Shown in pieces: positions 16,483-24,920 of a DNA stretch of 39,769 nucleotides; position 1 is the stretch's first letter, and every line of letters begins with the position of its first letter. The translations under genes were made by a program, and so were the position numbers. The stretch is from Flavobacteriaceae bacterium (GTDB lineage Bacteria; Bacteroidota; Bacteroidia; Flavobacteriales; Flavobacteriaceae): contig CANBWX010000016.1 of the NCBI GenBank assembly GCA_947373225.1, positions 1 to 39,769 of the forward strand. Reading direction: 5' to 3'. The notes below the pieces were generated by a model that saw only the letters and a list, made by a program, of their open reading frames with translations, did no database searches and was not told the origin of the DNA.

Positions 16483-16507
16483 CGTTAGTCTTATATAAAA
16501 ACGAAAT

Positions 16508-17989
16508 ATGAAAACGAAATTCAAGATTATAATTTTATTCCTATTTTCTGCTCTAACTTTTCAAAGTTGCCATGATATGGATGATGTGGCACCTCCGAAA
16601 GTACCAAGTAATTTAGAGGTTCAAAATTTTATTTGGAAAGGACTTAATCTTTATTATTTATGGCAAGCCGACGTTCCTAATTTATCCGATACCCGATTTG
16701 CAAATCAAACCCAACTTGATGCTTTTTTGACAGGATATCCACAGCCAGAAACTTTATTCCAGAATTTACTCTATAATCCCATTAGCAAATTTCCAATTGC
16801 TACTGCGGTAGATAGATTCAGCTGGATTGTGAGTGATTATTTAGTATTAGAAGGACAACTTCAAGGATCTACAAATAATAACGGGGTGGAATTTGGACTA
16901 TATCTTAAACCAGGAAGCACAACTGATGTTTTTGGTTACGTGCGTTATATTGTTCCAGGTTCAGATGCTTCTTCAAAAAACATTCATCGTGGCGATGTAT
17001 TTTATGGTGTCGATGGTACACAACTTACCACAAGCAATTACCAAGCACTTTTGTTTGGCACAAACAACAATTATACTCTAAATTTAGCCGATATAAATGG
17101 TGGTGCATTTACATCAAATGGTGTAAATATTGCTTTGACAAAAACAGTTTTAGACGAAAACCCAATTTTGGTAAATACCGTGATTACTTCTGGTTCTCAT
17201 AAAATAGGCTATTTAATGTACAATGGCTTTTATTCTAATTATGACACTCAATTAAACGATGCTTTTGGAACCTTAAAATCACAAGGAATTACTGATTTTG
17301 TTCTTGATTTGCGTTACAATGGTGGGGGTTCGATACAAACTGCAACCCGATTAGCGAGTATGATTACAGGTCAATTTACCGGACAAGTATTTGCAAAACA
17401 ACAATGGAATGCAAAAATTCAAGCTTATTATAATACTAATAATCCTGCATCTTTAAACAATTTATTTACAGATAAAATAGGAACTACCCCTATCAATAGC
17501 TTGAATATGACTACGGTTTATATTCTAACCTCTAAAAGCACTGCTTCAGCAAGTGAACTAGTAATCAACGGATTAAAACCTTATGTAACCGTTGTTCAAA
17601 TAGGTGATACAACCGTTGGAAAAAATGTTGGTTCTGTAACTTTATATGATTCTCCTGATTTTAGCGCTACAAACCGGAATCCAAATCATCGTTATGCGAT
17701 GCAACCTCTTGTTATAAAACTCGTAAATGGTGTTGGTTTTGGAGATTATCAAAATGGTTTAGTACCAACGTTTCAACTAGCCGAAAACTTAAGCACGCTC
17801 GGTATTCTTGGTAATTCAGCTGAGCCTTTGTTGAGTTTAGCCATTGCAAAAATTACTGGAACTGGAAAAATGGCACAGCCAAAACCTGAAATGCAGTTTG
17901 ACTATTTTAATGATTCAAAATCTATAAACGGCATACAAAACCAAATGTTTCTTGAAAAAGCTCCTGCAGGTTTACTGAAAGCTTTGTAA
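16508..17989 (+). CDS. S41 family peptidase, lipoprotein
   Basis: 493 aa. Lipoprotein signal with Cys21 (MKTKFKIIILFLFSALTFQSC). A PDZ-like segment lies at about 135-215 (GYVRYIVPGSDASSKNIHRGDVFYGVDGTQL). The C-terminal-processing protease core follows: DFVLDLRYNGGGS (267-275) and TSKSTASASELVINGLKPY with catalytic Ser347 by alignment to Prc/CtpA, and the general-base lysine near GKNVGS (K372). So it should be an active serine peptidase anchored in the outer or inner membrane, facing the periplasm or surface. It is divergent from the ECF operon and ends at a shared terminator with the BtuB-like gene. Substrate unknown. Confidence 0.92.
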   Translation: MKTKFKIIILFLFSALTFQSCHDMDDVAPPKVPSNLEVQNFIWKGLNLYYLWQADVPNLSDTRFANQTQLDAFLTGYPQPETLFQNLLYNPISKFPIATAVDRFSWIVSDYLVLEGQLQGSTNNNGVEFGLYLKPGSTTDVFGYVRYIVPGSDASSKNIHRGDVFYGVDGTQLTTSNYQALLFGTNNNYTLNLADINGGAFTSNGVNIALTKTVLDENPILVNTVITSGSHKIGYLMYNGFYSNYDTQLNDAFGTLKSQGITDFVLDLRYNGGGSIQTATRLASMITGQFTGQVFAKQQWNAKIQAYYNTNNPASLNNLFTDKIGTTPINSLNMTTVYILTSKSTASASELVINGLKPYVTVVQIGDTTVGKNVGSVTLYDSPDFSATNRNPNHRYAMQPLVIKLVNGVGFGDYQNGLVPTFQLAENLSTLGILGNSAEPLLSLAIAKITGTGKMAQPKPEMQFDYFNDSKSINGIQNQMFLEKAPAGLLKAL

Positions 17990-18001
17990 ACTAAAATACA
18001 A

Positions 18002-18045
18002 ATTCCACAGATTTACACCAATTAATTAGTATAAATCTGTGGAAT
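18002..18045. terminator. Bidirectional hairpin between convergent genes
   Basis: 14-bp perfect stem ATTCCACAGATTTA (18002-18015) / 18032-18045, 16-nt loop. It lies between the ends of the S41 gene and the BtuB-like receptor gene. U-runs are weak on both sides. Confidence 0.65.
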
Positions 18046-18072
18046 CTGTGTTTAAACTTTTCTCTAAGAGTA

Positions 18073-20013
18073 TTACAAATTGATATTCAATCCTAATTTG
18101 AAGTTTCTTCCAAGCGCATTATAACCTACGTTTTCGACAAAAGCGGCATTAAAAATATTGCTTGCAGTTGCAAAAAAAGATAATCTATTTTTCACCAATT
18201 CATAACGAAAAGTAGCGTTTACTAGTTGATAAGACCCTAAAACAACATTTTGTGTTGCATACGTATTTCCGTCAAAAAAAGCATCTTTCCTGCTGTTGAA
18301 ATATTGATAATTCAAGTTGAAGAAAGCTCTTTTATTCAATTGAAAATCCAAAGAAGAATTTACTTTATGTTTCGGAATTAATCGATCTAAAGCAGCATCC
18401 ACTTGCGTAAAAGTATAATTAGAAATCCATTTTATTTTTTCGCTTAACGCCAAATTGATTTCGGTTTCAAAACCTTTTGCTTTATTGGCTCCATCAATAT
18501 TGATGTATTTATAGGCAGGTGAAAATCCGATGAAATTAGTTTGCTCGCGGTAAAAACCAACCAAATTTAATTTGATTTTTTTATCCAAAAGTTGGGTTTC
18601 GAAACCAGCTTCAACGGTACTGTTTTTCTCCGGTGTTAATGTCGAATTTCCATATTGAGAATACAACTGATACAAACTTGGCGTCACAAAAGCCGTGCTG
18701 TAAGAAGCCAAAACCTTCAACGGAATAGCTTTAAAATCATACGAAGGATTTACACTATAAACCAATTGATTGCCATATTCGCTATGAATATTTAATCTTG
18801 CTCCAGCATTAATATTAAGTCCAAAATTCGAAATATAAACTCCTGTCAGGTAAGGATCAATCATATTGAACTTGGCGTTTTTATTGGCAATATTTCCATA
18901 AGGTGTTTCGGTGTTCATATCAAAAAACTGATATTGCGCTCCGGTAACCAAAAACAAAGACTTAGAAAAATTGTATTTATTGTAAGCGTCAACATTTATA
19001 CTTCTAGAATCATATTGCGAATATCCAACGGTTCCGGAATAACTATCTAATTCATTATAAGCACGCGTAATTTTATTGAAACTCGTATTCAACACAAATT
19101 GTCCATTAGTGTATTTGTACTTTGGCATAAAGCCAAATCGAAATTGTTCTGTTTTTGAATGGTCTAAATTAGTGTCATTTGTACCCGTATTATCAAAACC
19201 ACCGTCATAATCATTATTGATTTTGTCATAATTTCCGAAGAAATCTAAAGTCAATTTATCCGTAACTTGATAACCTAATTTTGCCAAATAATTTAATCTC
19301 GAAAAGCGATCTGGCTCATAAACAATACTCGGATTGGGAGCTGCAATTTGCGACATTCCATTAGTTTCGGTACTATTCAACGATGCAAAATAATTGACAT
19401 TTTTCAAGTTTCCGTTCACCGAAAATCCTTGACTGAAATCCTCTGGTCTAGTTTTTGAAGTAAAGGCCGTATTATTGGTCCCAGCATTAAAATAAGCATT
19501 TCCTTGAATGGATTTTTTACTAGATTTCTTCAACGTAATATTAATCACACCTGTAGCAGCACCAGTTCCGTACAAAGTACTCGAAGCTCCTTTCATAATT
19601 TCGATACTTTCCACCTGATTGGCAGGAAGCAAGCGCAAGTCATACTCAAACCCAATTCCCGAAGCATCCGTAACCGGAATTCCGTCAATAAGAATAAGTA
19701 CTTGATTGTTTTTTCCTCCGCGAATGTAGTAGCCTAGATTTTTTCCGGCAACACTTTGATTTCCGTTGATTTCGATTCCAGCAACCGAGCTAAGAATAGA
19801 CGCAATACTTTGCCCTTCCTTCTTTTTTAAATCTTCAGCTGTAATTTTGGTAATTACTTTTCCCGATTTTTCTTTCGCCAAAGCAAATTTGGAGTCCGAA
19901 ATTACTACTTCATCCAATTGAGTTGATGAAGTACTACTGTCTTTTTGTTGTGCAAAAATACAGTTGGTCATTAGCACGAATAACGCACTAATACGAACGA
20001 TTTTGTTGTTCAT
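18073..20013 (-). CDS. btuB: TonB-dependent vitamin B12 receptor (BtuB-like)
   Basis: 646 aa from ATG 20013. The frame stays open for 47 more codons, but that stretch is the cobalamin riboswitch leader, and only the inner start gives a signal peptide (MNNKIVRISALFVLMTNCIFA). TonB box LDEVVISDSK; plug with VAGKNLGYYIRGGKNNQVLILIDGIPV and VESIEIMKGASSTLYGTGAATGVINITLKK; barrel to a C-terminal LGLNINL. Length and organisation fit BtuB. The cobalamin riboswitch immediately upstream and the BtuFCD-type genes next door make the substrate assignment strong. Expression should be shut down when cobalamin is plentiful. Confidence 0.93.
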   Translation of the reverse strand: MNNKIVRISALFVLMTNCIFAQQKDSSTSSTQLDEVVISDSKFALAKEKSGKVITKITAEDLKKKEGQSIASILSSVAGIEINGNQSVAGKNLGYYIRGGKNNQVLILIDGIPVTDASGIGFEYDLRLLPANQVESIEIMKGASSTLYGTGAATGVINITLKKSSKKSIQGNAYFNAGTNNTAFTSKTRPEDFSQGFSVNGNLKNVNYFASLNSTETNGMSQIAAPNPSIVYEPDRFSRLNYLAKLGYQVTDKLTLDFFGNYDKINNDYDGGFDNTGTNDTNLDHSKTEQFRFGFMPKYKYTNGQFVLNTSFNKITRAYNELDSYSGTVGYSQYDSRSINVDAYNKYNFSKSLFLVTGAQYQFFDMNTETPYGNIANKNAKFNMIDPYLTGVYISNFGLNINAGARLNIHSEYGNQLVYSVNPSYDFKAIPLKVLASYSTAFVTPSLYQLYSQYGNSTLTPEKNSTVEAGFETQLLDKKIKLNLVGFYREQTNFIGFSPAYKYINIDGANKAKGFETEINLALSEKIKWISNYTFTQVDAALDRLIPKHKVNSSLDFQLNKRAFFNLNYQYFNSRKDAFFDGNTYATQNVVLGSYQLVNATFRYELVKNRLSFFATASNIFNAAFVENVGYNALGRNFKLGLNINL

Positions 20014-20099
20014 TTTAATAAAACATTTTTGATAATAAAAATGGGAGAAAAGCATAGAATGACCCATACCCAAACCTTTTTTCCCGAAAGTTTGATACT

Positions 20100-20276
20100 C
20101 GATGTAATAGGCAGGTCTCCTGGCTTGCGTCTTGTTGTTTACCTTCCCATCCATTTTCAGGACAGTGGTTTTGTAGATAACAACAAGCTTGATAGCTTAC
20201 AGTTGCGGGTACAGCCCAGGTTTTTAACCTGATTCCCTTTTAATGCCGTTTTAAAATTAAAAACAGCAACCTCAAT
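20100..20276 (-). promoter_or_regulatory. Cobalamin riboswitch
   Basis: On the minus strand the conserved order is complete: GAGGTTGCTGTTTTT...AAACGGCATTAAAAGGGAA, then CCTGGGCTGTACCCGCAACTG, GATGGGAAGG and the B12 box AGCCAGGAGACCTGCC (20110-20125). It sits 87 nt upstream of the btuB start. No obvious terminator follows, so control of translation initiation is more likely than attenuation. Confidence 0.97.
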
Positions 20277-20283
20277 ACGGTTG

Positions 20284-20291
20284 CAAAGGTA
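20284..20291 (-). promoter_or_regulatory. -7 element of the riboswitch/btuB transcript
   Basis: TACCTTTG on the minus strand, an exact TAnnTTTG. It would start RNA near 20278, right at the 5' edge of the riboswitch. No good -33 box was seen. Confidence 0.55.
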
Positions 20292-20384
20292 AATGAATTG
20301 TAAGTATATTATGAAATTTTATTAATAAAAATAAACTTGGTTCAATCATTTAATTATGAAACACTAAAAATCAATTAGTTAAAA

Positions 20385-20510
20385 TTATAATTCTTTATTA
20401 TCTTCCTTTTTTTTCGAAAGTTTAAAAATTAACCAAACAAAACCAACTAAAAAATGCAGCATAATTATTCCCGCAATTATATAAATAAATGTATTCGAAT
20501 TATCTCTCAT
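20385..20510 (-). CDS. Small single-pass membrane protein (41 aa)
   Basis: Starts MRDNSNTFIYIIAGIIMLHF and continues LVGFVWLIFKLSKKKEDNKEL: one membrane helix (about residues 8-31) and a charged Lys/Glu tail, inside facing. Coding-like composition and a clean ATG make it a credible gene. It lies between btuF and the riboswitch, on the btuB strand. I do not recognise a named family. A role as a small partner of a membrane complex is possible but unproven. Confidence 0.68.
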   Translation of the reverse strand: MRDNSNTFIYIIAGIIMLHFLVGFVWLIFKLSKKKEDNKEL

Positions 20511-20551
20511 AGCTTCTGTTTTTGACAAAATTAATTTCTTTTGTTGAATCA

Positions 20552-20607
20552 AAAAGTATCAAACGTTACACAAGGTTGCTTTTATAAAAAACAAAATGAT
20601 ACTTTTG
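20552..20607 (+). promoter_or_regulatory. Promoter of the btuF-btuC-btuD operon, with an inverted repeat
   Basis: TTG (20576-20578), 21 nt, TACTTTTG (20600-20607), matching the Flavobacterium consensus. A 10-bp inverted repeat AAAAGTATCA (20552-20561) / TGATACTTTT (20597-20606) overlaps the -7 element and could be an operator. Confidence 0.6.
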
Positions 20608-20623
20608 TAAAAAATTACATTCG

Positions 20624-21763
20624 ATGAAATTTGTTCAAAATACTGCATTTTGCTTTTTGGCCTTTTTGTTATTTATCCAATGCAAAGAAGGAACAAAAAA
20701 GGAAAACAAAATTGTCACTTCCAAAAATGAAATTCAGTATGCAAAAGGATTAGAAATCTATAAATACCAAGGTTTTTCGATTGTAAAAGTTACCAATCCT
20801 TGGCCCCAAGCCAAAGAGAATTTTACCTATATTCTTCAAGAAAAAAACGGAATTATTCCAGATAGTCTAAAGCAATTTACTACAATTCAAATTCCTATAA
20901 AATCGATTGTTGTGACTTCGACCACGCATATTCCGGCATTAGAATTGTTGGGTGTCGAAAACACTTTGATTGGTTTCCCCAATACGGATTATGTTTCGTC
21001 CGAGAAAACCAGAAAATTAATTGATGCCAGAAAAGTTCGGGAAGTAGGTTCTAACGAAAGCCTAAATACCGAAGTTTTAATCGATATGAAACCCGATGTA
21101 ATTGTGAGTTTTGGTTTAAATAACAGCAATCCAACATTAGATAATCTTCGGAAAAGCGGTCTAAAAGTAATACTTAACGGCGATTGGACAGAACATACTC
21201 CACTTGGAAAAGCTGAATGGATTAAGTTTTTTGGTACCTTATACGGACTAGACTCCAAAGCAAATTTCGTATTTTCGGAAATCGAAAAAGAATACAATAC
21301 CACTTTGGTTTTAGCCAAAAAAATAAGTGCAAAACCTACCGTTCTTTGCGGATCGATGTATCAAAATCAATGGAATGTGCCGCAAGGCGAAAGTTGGGCT
21401 TCCCTATTTTTGAAAGATGCTCAATCCGATTATTTATGGGCAACCACCAAAGGAACCGGAAGTTTGCCTTTGCCCTTTGAAGTCATTCTAGAAAAAGCTC
21501 AAAATGCCGATTTCTGGATTGCACCAGGTGATTTTTCAAGTCTGAAACAAATGAGTGACAGCAACCCGCATTACAAGGAATTTGCCTCATTTAAAAATAA
21601 AAAAGTATATTCGTATGCCTTAAATAAAGGAGCAAAAGGCGGGATTCTGTATTTTGAATTATCTCCATCACATCCTGATTGGGTTTTGAAAGATTTAATT
21701 AAAATTTTGCATCCCGAATTATTACCGAAACATCAACTTTTTTTCTTCAAGAAATTAGAATAG
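20624..21763 (+). CDS. btuF: ABC transporter substrate-binding lipoprotein, BtuF-like
   Basis: 379 aa. Lipobox FLLFIQC with Cys20 or so; periplasmic. Two-lobe helical-backbone binding-protein fold (FecB/BtuF class III): VVTSTTHIPALELLGVENTLIGFPN and VLIDMKPDVIVSFGLNN, then VILNGDWTEHTPLGKAEWIKFFGTLYG. It should pick up cobalamin imported by BtuB and hand it to the permease. By sequence alone it could bind an iron-siderophore; the riboswitch-controlled receptor next door favours B12. First gene of btuF-btuC-btuD; 98 bp of AT-rich repeats separate it from the permease. Confidence 0.88.
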   Translation: MKFVQNTAFCFLAFLLFIQCKEGTKKENKIVTSKNEIQYAKGLEIYKYQGFSIVKVTNPWPQAKENFTYILQEKNGIIPDSLKQFTTIQIPIKSIVVTSTTHIPALELLGVENTLIGFPNTDYVSSEKTRKLIDARKVREVGSNESLNTEVLIDMKPDVIVSFGLNNSNPTLDNLRKSGLKVILNGDWTEHTPLGKAEWIKFFGTLYGLDSKANFVFSEIEKEYNTTLVLAKKISAKPTVLCGSMYQNQWNVPQGESWASLFLKDAQSDYLWATTKGTGSLPLPFEVILEKAQNADFWIAPGDFSSLKQMSDSNPHYKEFASFKNKKVYSYALNKGAKGGILYFELSPSHPDWVLKDLIKILHPELLPKHQLFFFKKLE

Positions 21764-21861
21764 AGAATCAATTAAAAATTACGAATTACGAATTAAAAAT
21801 TGTTGTTATTACCTAGAAAGAAATTTCATTAATTCAAAAAACTCAATTAGCTTAAAATAAC

Positions 21862-22893
21862 TTGCAAAACACAAACCGAAATACTCTTTTATTCAGCCTT
21901 TTGACATTGTCATTGGTGTTCTTGTTCCTAATCAACATCTGTTTAGGCTCGGTTGCTATTCCAATAAAAGACGTTTTCAATAGTCTTATTGGTGAAAATT
22001 CCACCAAAGAAACCTGGCAATACATCATAATTAATTATCGCTTACCCAAAGCTATTGCTGCGATTCTCGTTGGGATAGGATTATCCATCAGCGGATTATT
22101 AATGCAGACTTTATTTAGAAATCCATTGGCAGGACCTTATGTTTTGGGATTAAGTTCTGGAGCAAGTTTAGGTGTGGCTACAGTTATTTTGGGAGCTACA
22201 TTATTACCAGCTGGTTTATCTTCGATTTTGCTTTCTTCCTACGGAATTGTTTTAGCGTCAAGCCTAGGCAGTTTTGTGGTTTTAATGGCGGTTTTGGCAG
22301 TCGCGCAACGGTTGCGAGATACCATGGCGATATTGATTGTTGGCTTAATGTTCGGGAGTTTAACTAGTTCTATTGTTGGGACGCTCACCTATTTTAGCAC
22401 CGCCGAACAATTGCAAAAATTCACTTTTTGGTCCTTAGGAAACCTAGGTAATTTATCGTGGTCTTCGATTGTAATTTTATCTATATGTGTAACGGTTGGT
22501 TTACTTTTAAGCCTTTTCAGCATTAAACCTTTAAACGCATTGCTTCTAGGCGAAAATTATGCCCGAAGTCTAGGAATGAACTACGAAAGAACTCGCCTAA
22601 TTATCATATTTGCTACGAGTATTTTGGCAGGAAGTATCACCGCTTATGCGGGTCCAATTGCTTTTATAGGATTGGCAGTTCCACATATTGCCAAATTGGT
22701 TTTTCAAACGAGTAATCACACTATTTTATTTTGGAGCACTTTGCTTTTTGGAGCGATTATTATGCTTATTTGTGATAGTATTTCGCAACTTCCGGGAAGT
22801 GATATTACGTTGCCGATAAATGCGGTGACTTCTATTTTTGGAGCGCCAATAGTGATTTGGTTGTTAATTCGAAAACGCAAAATGATGAACTAA
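21862..22893 (+). CDS. btuC: FecCD-family ABC permease, BtuC-like
   Basis: 343 aa with about ten membrane helices. Start is TTG (21862); the next in-frame ATG would remove the first helices, so TTG is preferred. Family motifs: YRLPKAIAAILVGIGLSISGLLMQTLFRNPLAGPYVLGLSSGASLG and, near the end, AGPIAFIGLAVPHIAKL and GSDITLPINAVTSIFGAPIVIWLLI. It forms the inner-membrane channel for vitamin B12 or a related ligand. It overlaps the ATPase start by one base (TAATG), so translation is coupled. Confidence 0.92.
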   Translation: MQNTNRNTLLFSLLTLSLVFLFLINICLGSVAIPIKDVFNSLIGENSTKETWQYIIINYRLPKAIAAILVGIGLSISGLLMQTLFRNPLAGPYVLGLSSGASLGVATVILGATLLPAGLSSILLSSYGIVLASSLGSFVVLMAVLAVAQRLRDTMAILIVGLMFGSLTSSIVGTLTYFSTAEQLQKFTFWSLGNLGNLSWSSIVILSICVTVGLLLSLFSIKPLNALLLGENYARSLGMNYERTRLIIIFATSILAGSITAYAGPIAFIGLAVPHIAKLVFQTSNHTILFWSTLLFGAIIMLICDSISQLPGSDITLPINAVTSIFGAPIVIWLLIRKRKMMN

Positions 22894-23675
22894 TGGAAAA
22901 TAAAATCATCTTACAAGCTTCTAAAATTAGCATTGGATATTCTAATAAAAAAGAAAATAATATCATCGCTTCGGATATTGCATTGTCTTTAGAAAAAGCA
23001 AAACTAATTGCCTTAATTGGCGCAAACGGCATAGGGAAATCAACACTTTTAAGAACCATAACCGGAATTCAGAAACCTATATTGGGAACTGTTTTATTGA
23101 ATGAAAAGAACATTCACGAATTAGATTCATTAACATTAGCACAAAATCTAAGTGTTGTTCTTACCGAAAAATTGCCACCAAGTAATCTGACTGTTTGGGA
23201 ACTCATCGCCTTGGGAAGACAACCGTATACCAATTGGATTGGAAAATTAACCGATAATGATATTGCGAAAGTTAATGAGGCAATCGAACTCACGCAAATT
23301 GGTCATTTGGCTTCCAAAAAACATTACGAAATTAGTGATGGACAATTACAAATAGTATTGATTGCGAGAGCTTTGGCACAAGATACGCCGTTAATTATTT
23401 TGGATGAACCTACAACCCACTTGGATTTACTCCATAAAGTGGTGCTTTTTAAACTCTTAAAAAAACTGACTCAAGAAACTGGAAAGTGTATTCTTTTTTC
23501 GACACACGATATTGATATGGCGATACAATTGAGCGATGAAATGATCATCATGACGCCAGAAAAAGTAGTTCAAGACCAACCTTGTAATTTAATTATGAAG
23601 GGAAGTTTCAACACTTTATTCAAAGACGAACATATTGTTTTTGATAGTGAAAAGGGTAAATTTGTGATTTCTTAA
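22893..23675 (+). CDS. btuD: ABC transporter ATPase, BtuD/FhuC-like
   Basis: 260 aa from ATG 22893 (MENKIILQ); a longer frame reading into the permease end is rejected. Walker A GANGIGKST, Q-loop region VVLTEKLPPSNLTVWELIALGRQPY, Walker B LIILDEPTTHLD, H-loop STHDIDMA. The signature reads ISDGQ instead of LSGGQ, keeping S, G and Q. Energises import through the BtuC-like permease. Last gene of the operon. Confidence 0.92.
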   Translation: MENKIILQASKISIGYSNKKENNIIASDIALSLEKAKLIALIGANGIGKSTLLRTITGIQKPILGTVLLNEKNIHELDSLTLAQNLSVVLTEKLPPSNLTVWELIALGRQPYTNWIGKLTDNDIAKVNEAIELTQIGHLASKKHYEISDGQLQIVLIARALAQDTPLIILDEPTTHLDLLHKVVLFKLLKKLTQETGKCILFSTHDIDMAIQLSDEMIIMTPEKVVQDQPCNLIMKGSFNTLFKDEHIVFDSEKGKFVIS

Positions 23676-23684
23676 ATCTGAAAT

Positions 23685-23711
23685 GCTTAGCCAGTTCGCT
23701 GTCGCTCGGGT
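23685..23711 (+). repeat. Short intergenic repeat, relative of the RAYT insertion
   Basis: GCTTAGCCAGTTCGCTGTCG then CTCGGGT. Ends match the 29-bp segment at 14066-14094; the core differs. Lies between the convergent ATPase and TrmL genes. Confidence 0.7.
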
Positions 23712-23726
23712 CATAAATCGTTACTC

Positions 23727-24182
23727 TTAAATTTTCAATCCAATCTGCCTTTTCGCTTCGCCAATTACAAACGCAACGGAATTGGCAATGTTAAAACTAC
23801 GAATTAAATTCGACATTGGGATCGTCAAATGATTATCGAATTTAGCTAAAACATCTTCGCTTAAACCTTTACTTTCTTTGCCAAAAACCAACCAATCACC
23901 ATCCTGAAAATCAGCTTCATAAATAGATTTTTCGGCATGTGAACTCATCAAGAAAACACGTAAATGATCTGGAATTTGAGCCATCCATTCTTCGATATTT
24001 TGATATTCGGTAACATCGAGATGTACCCAATAATCTAATCCAGAACGTTTGAGATTTTTATCATTAATGACAAATCCAAAAGGATGAATCAGGTGCAAAC
24101 GGCTTTCCGTGCCCACACACAACCGACCAATATTTCCGGTATTGTTAGGAATTTCAGGTTCTACAAGAACTATATTTAACAT
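23727..24182 (-). CDS. trmL: tRNA (cytidine/uridine-34-2'-O)-methyltransferase TrmL
   Basis: 151 aa, the usual size of this small SPOUT enzyme, which 2'-O-methylates the wobble base of tRNA-Leu. Motifs: LVEPEIPNNTGNIGRLC (N-terminal), LVFGKESKGL (motif 2) and IPMSNLIRSFNIANSVAFVIGEA (trefoil-knot motif 3). Stand-alone gene converging with the B12 transporter operon. A G-rich run lies just upstream. Confidence 0.94.
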   Translation of the reverse strand: MLNIVLVEPEIPNNTGNIGRLCVGTESRLHLIHPFGFVINDKNLKRSGLDYWVHLDVTEYQNIEEWMAQIPDHLRVFLMSSHAEKSIYEADFQDGDWLVFGKESKGLSEDVLAKFDNHLTIPMSNLIRSFNIANSVAFVIGEAKRQIGLKI

Positions 24183-24189
24183 TTTTATT

Positions 24190-24213
24190 GGGTTTTAGGT
24201 TTTGGGTTTTGGG
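24190..24213 (+). repeat. TTTTGGG-type G-rich short tandem run
   Basis: GGGTTTTAGG then TTTTGGGTTTTGGG: four G-runs with T4-rich loops, 8 bp before the trmL start on the opposite strand. Could fold as a weak G-quadruplex. Confidence 0.6.
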
Positions 24214-24238
24214 TGCAGGTTCTGATCACTCCAACAAC

Positions 24239-24811
24239 TCATAATTCAAAATTCATAACTTCTTTTACTTCGCCAGCTTGTAAATCGTTCAAATATACGT
24301 TTCCTATTCGAACGCGTATCAATCGCAAAGTAGGAAAACCAACAGCCGCCGTCATTTTACGAACTTGGCGAAACTTCCCTTCATTAACCGTAATCGAAGC
24401 CCAAGAAGTAGGTCCGTGACGCTCGTCTCTTATTTTTTTTCCTCTTGCGCCAAAAGCAGGAATTTCATTAACTATAAAAGATTGACAAGGCTTTGTGATG
24501 TATTTCGTTCCGTTGAAACCTATTTCGACACCGTTTTTCATTTTTTCGATGGCTTCTTGCGTGATAATTCCATCCACTTGAACATAATATTCTTTGTCGA
24601 CTTTTTTGCTTCGCACGATTTCACTCATTTTTCCATCGGTGGTGAGCAACAACAATCCTTCGGAATCCTCATCAAGCCGACCAATTGCCATTGTTCGTTC
24701 CGGAAAATCGTGTAATTCGCCCAAAAGTTTTTTCTTTCTTTTGAGTTCGTAAATAAATTGGCTCAAATAGCCGTAAGGTTTATGAATTATAAAATGGCGG
24801 TGATGGGTCAT
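24239..24811 (-). CDS. rRNA large-subunit pseudouridine synthase, RluE-like
   Basis: 190 aa from ATG 24811 (MTHHRHFIIHKPYGYLSQF); an upstream ATG at 24841 is possible but adds an unlikely extension. RsuA/RluB/E/F family: IIHKPYGYLSQF, AIGRLDEDSEGLLLLTTDG with the catalytic Asp in GRLDEDSEG, and GPTSWASITVNEGKFRQVRKM. Without an N-terminal S4 domain it is like RluE (U2457 of 23S rRNA) rather than RsuA. Divergent from rmuC. Confidence 0.88.
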   Translation of the reverse strand: MTHHRHFIIHKPYGYLSQFIYELKRKKKLLGELHDFPERTMAIGRLDEDSEGLLLLTTDGKMSEIVRSKKVDKEYYVQVDGIITQEAIEKMKNGVEIGFNGTKYITKPCQSFIVNEIPAFGARGKKIRDERHGPTSWASITVNEGKFRQVRKMTAAVGFPTLRLIRVRIGNVYLNDLQAGEVKEVMNFEL

Positions 24812-24920
24812 GTTTATTAAAATAATTATGCAAAAATACATTTTTTCAAATTATCTTCTCAAACACTCCCTAATTGATAATATTTCTTACTTTTACTTTT
24901 CGAAAAAAAAATATCCTTTT

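Noticed and set aside
20014..20154. Longer N-terminus for the B12 receptor (693 aa)
   Set aside because: The extra codons are the conserved cobalamin riboswitch and linker; the signal peptide starts at 20013.
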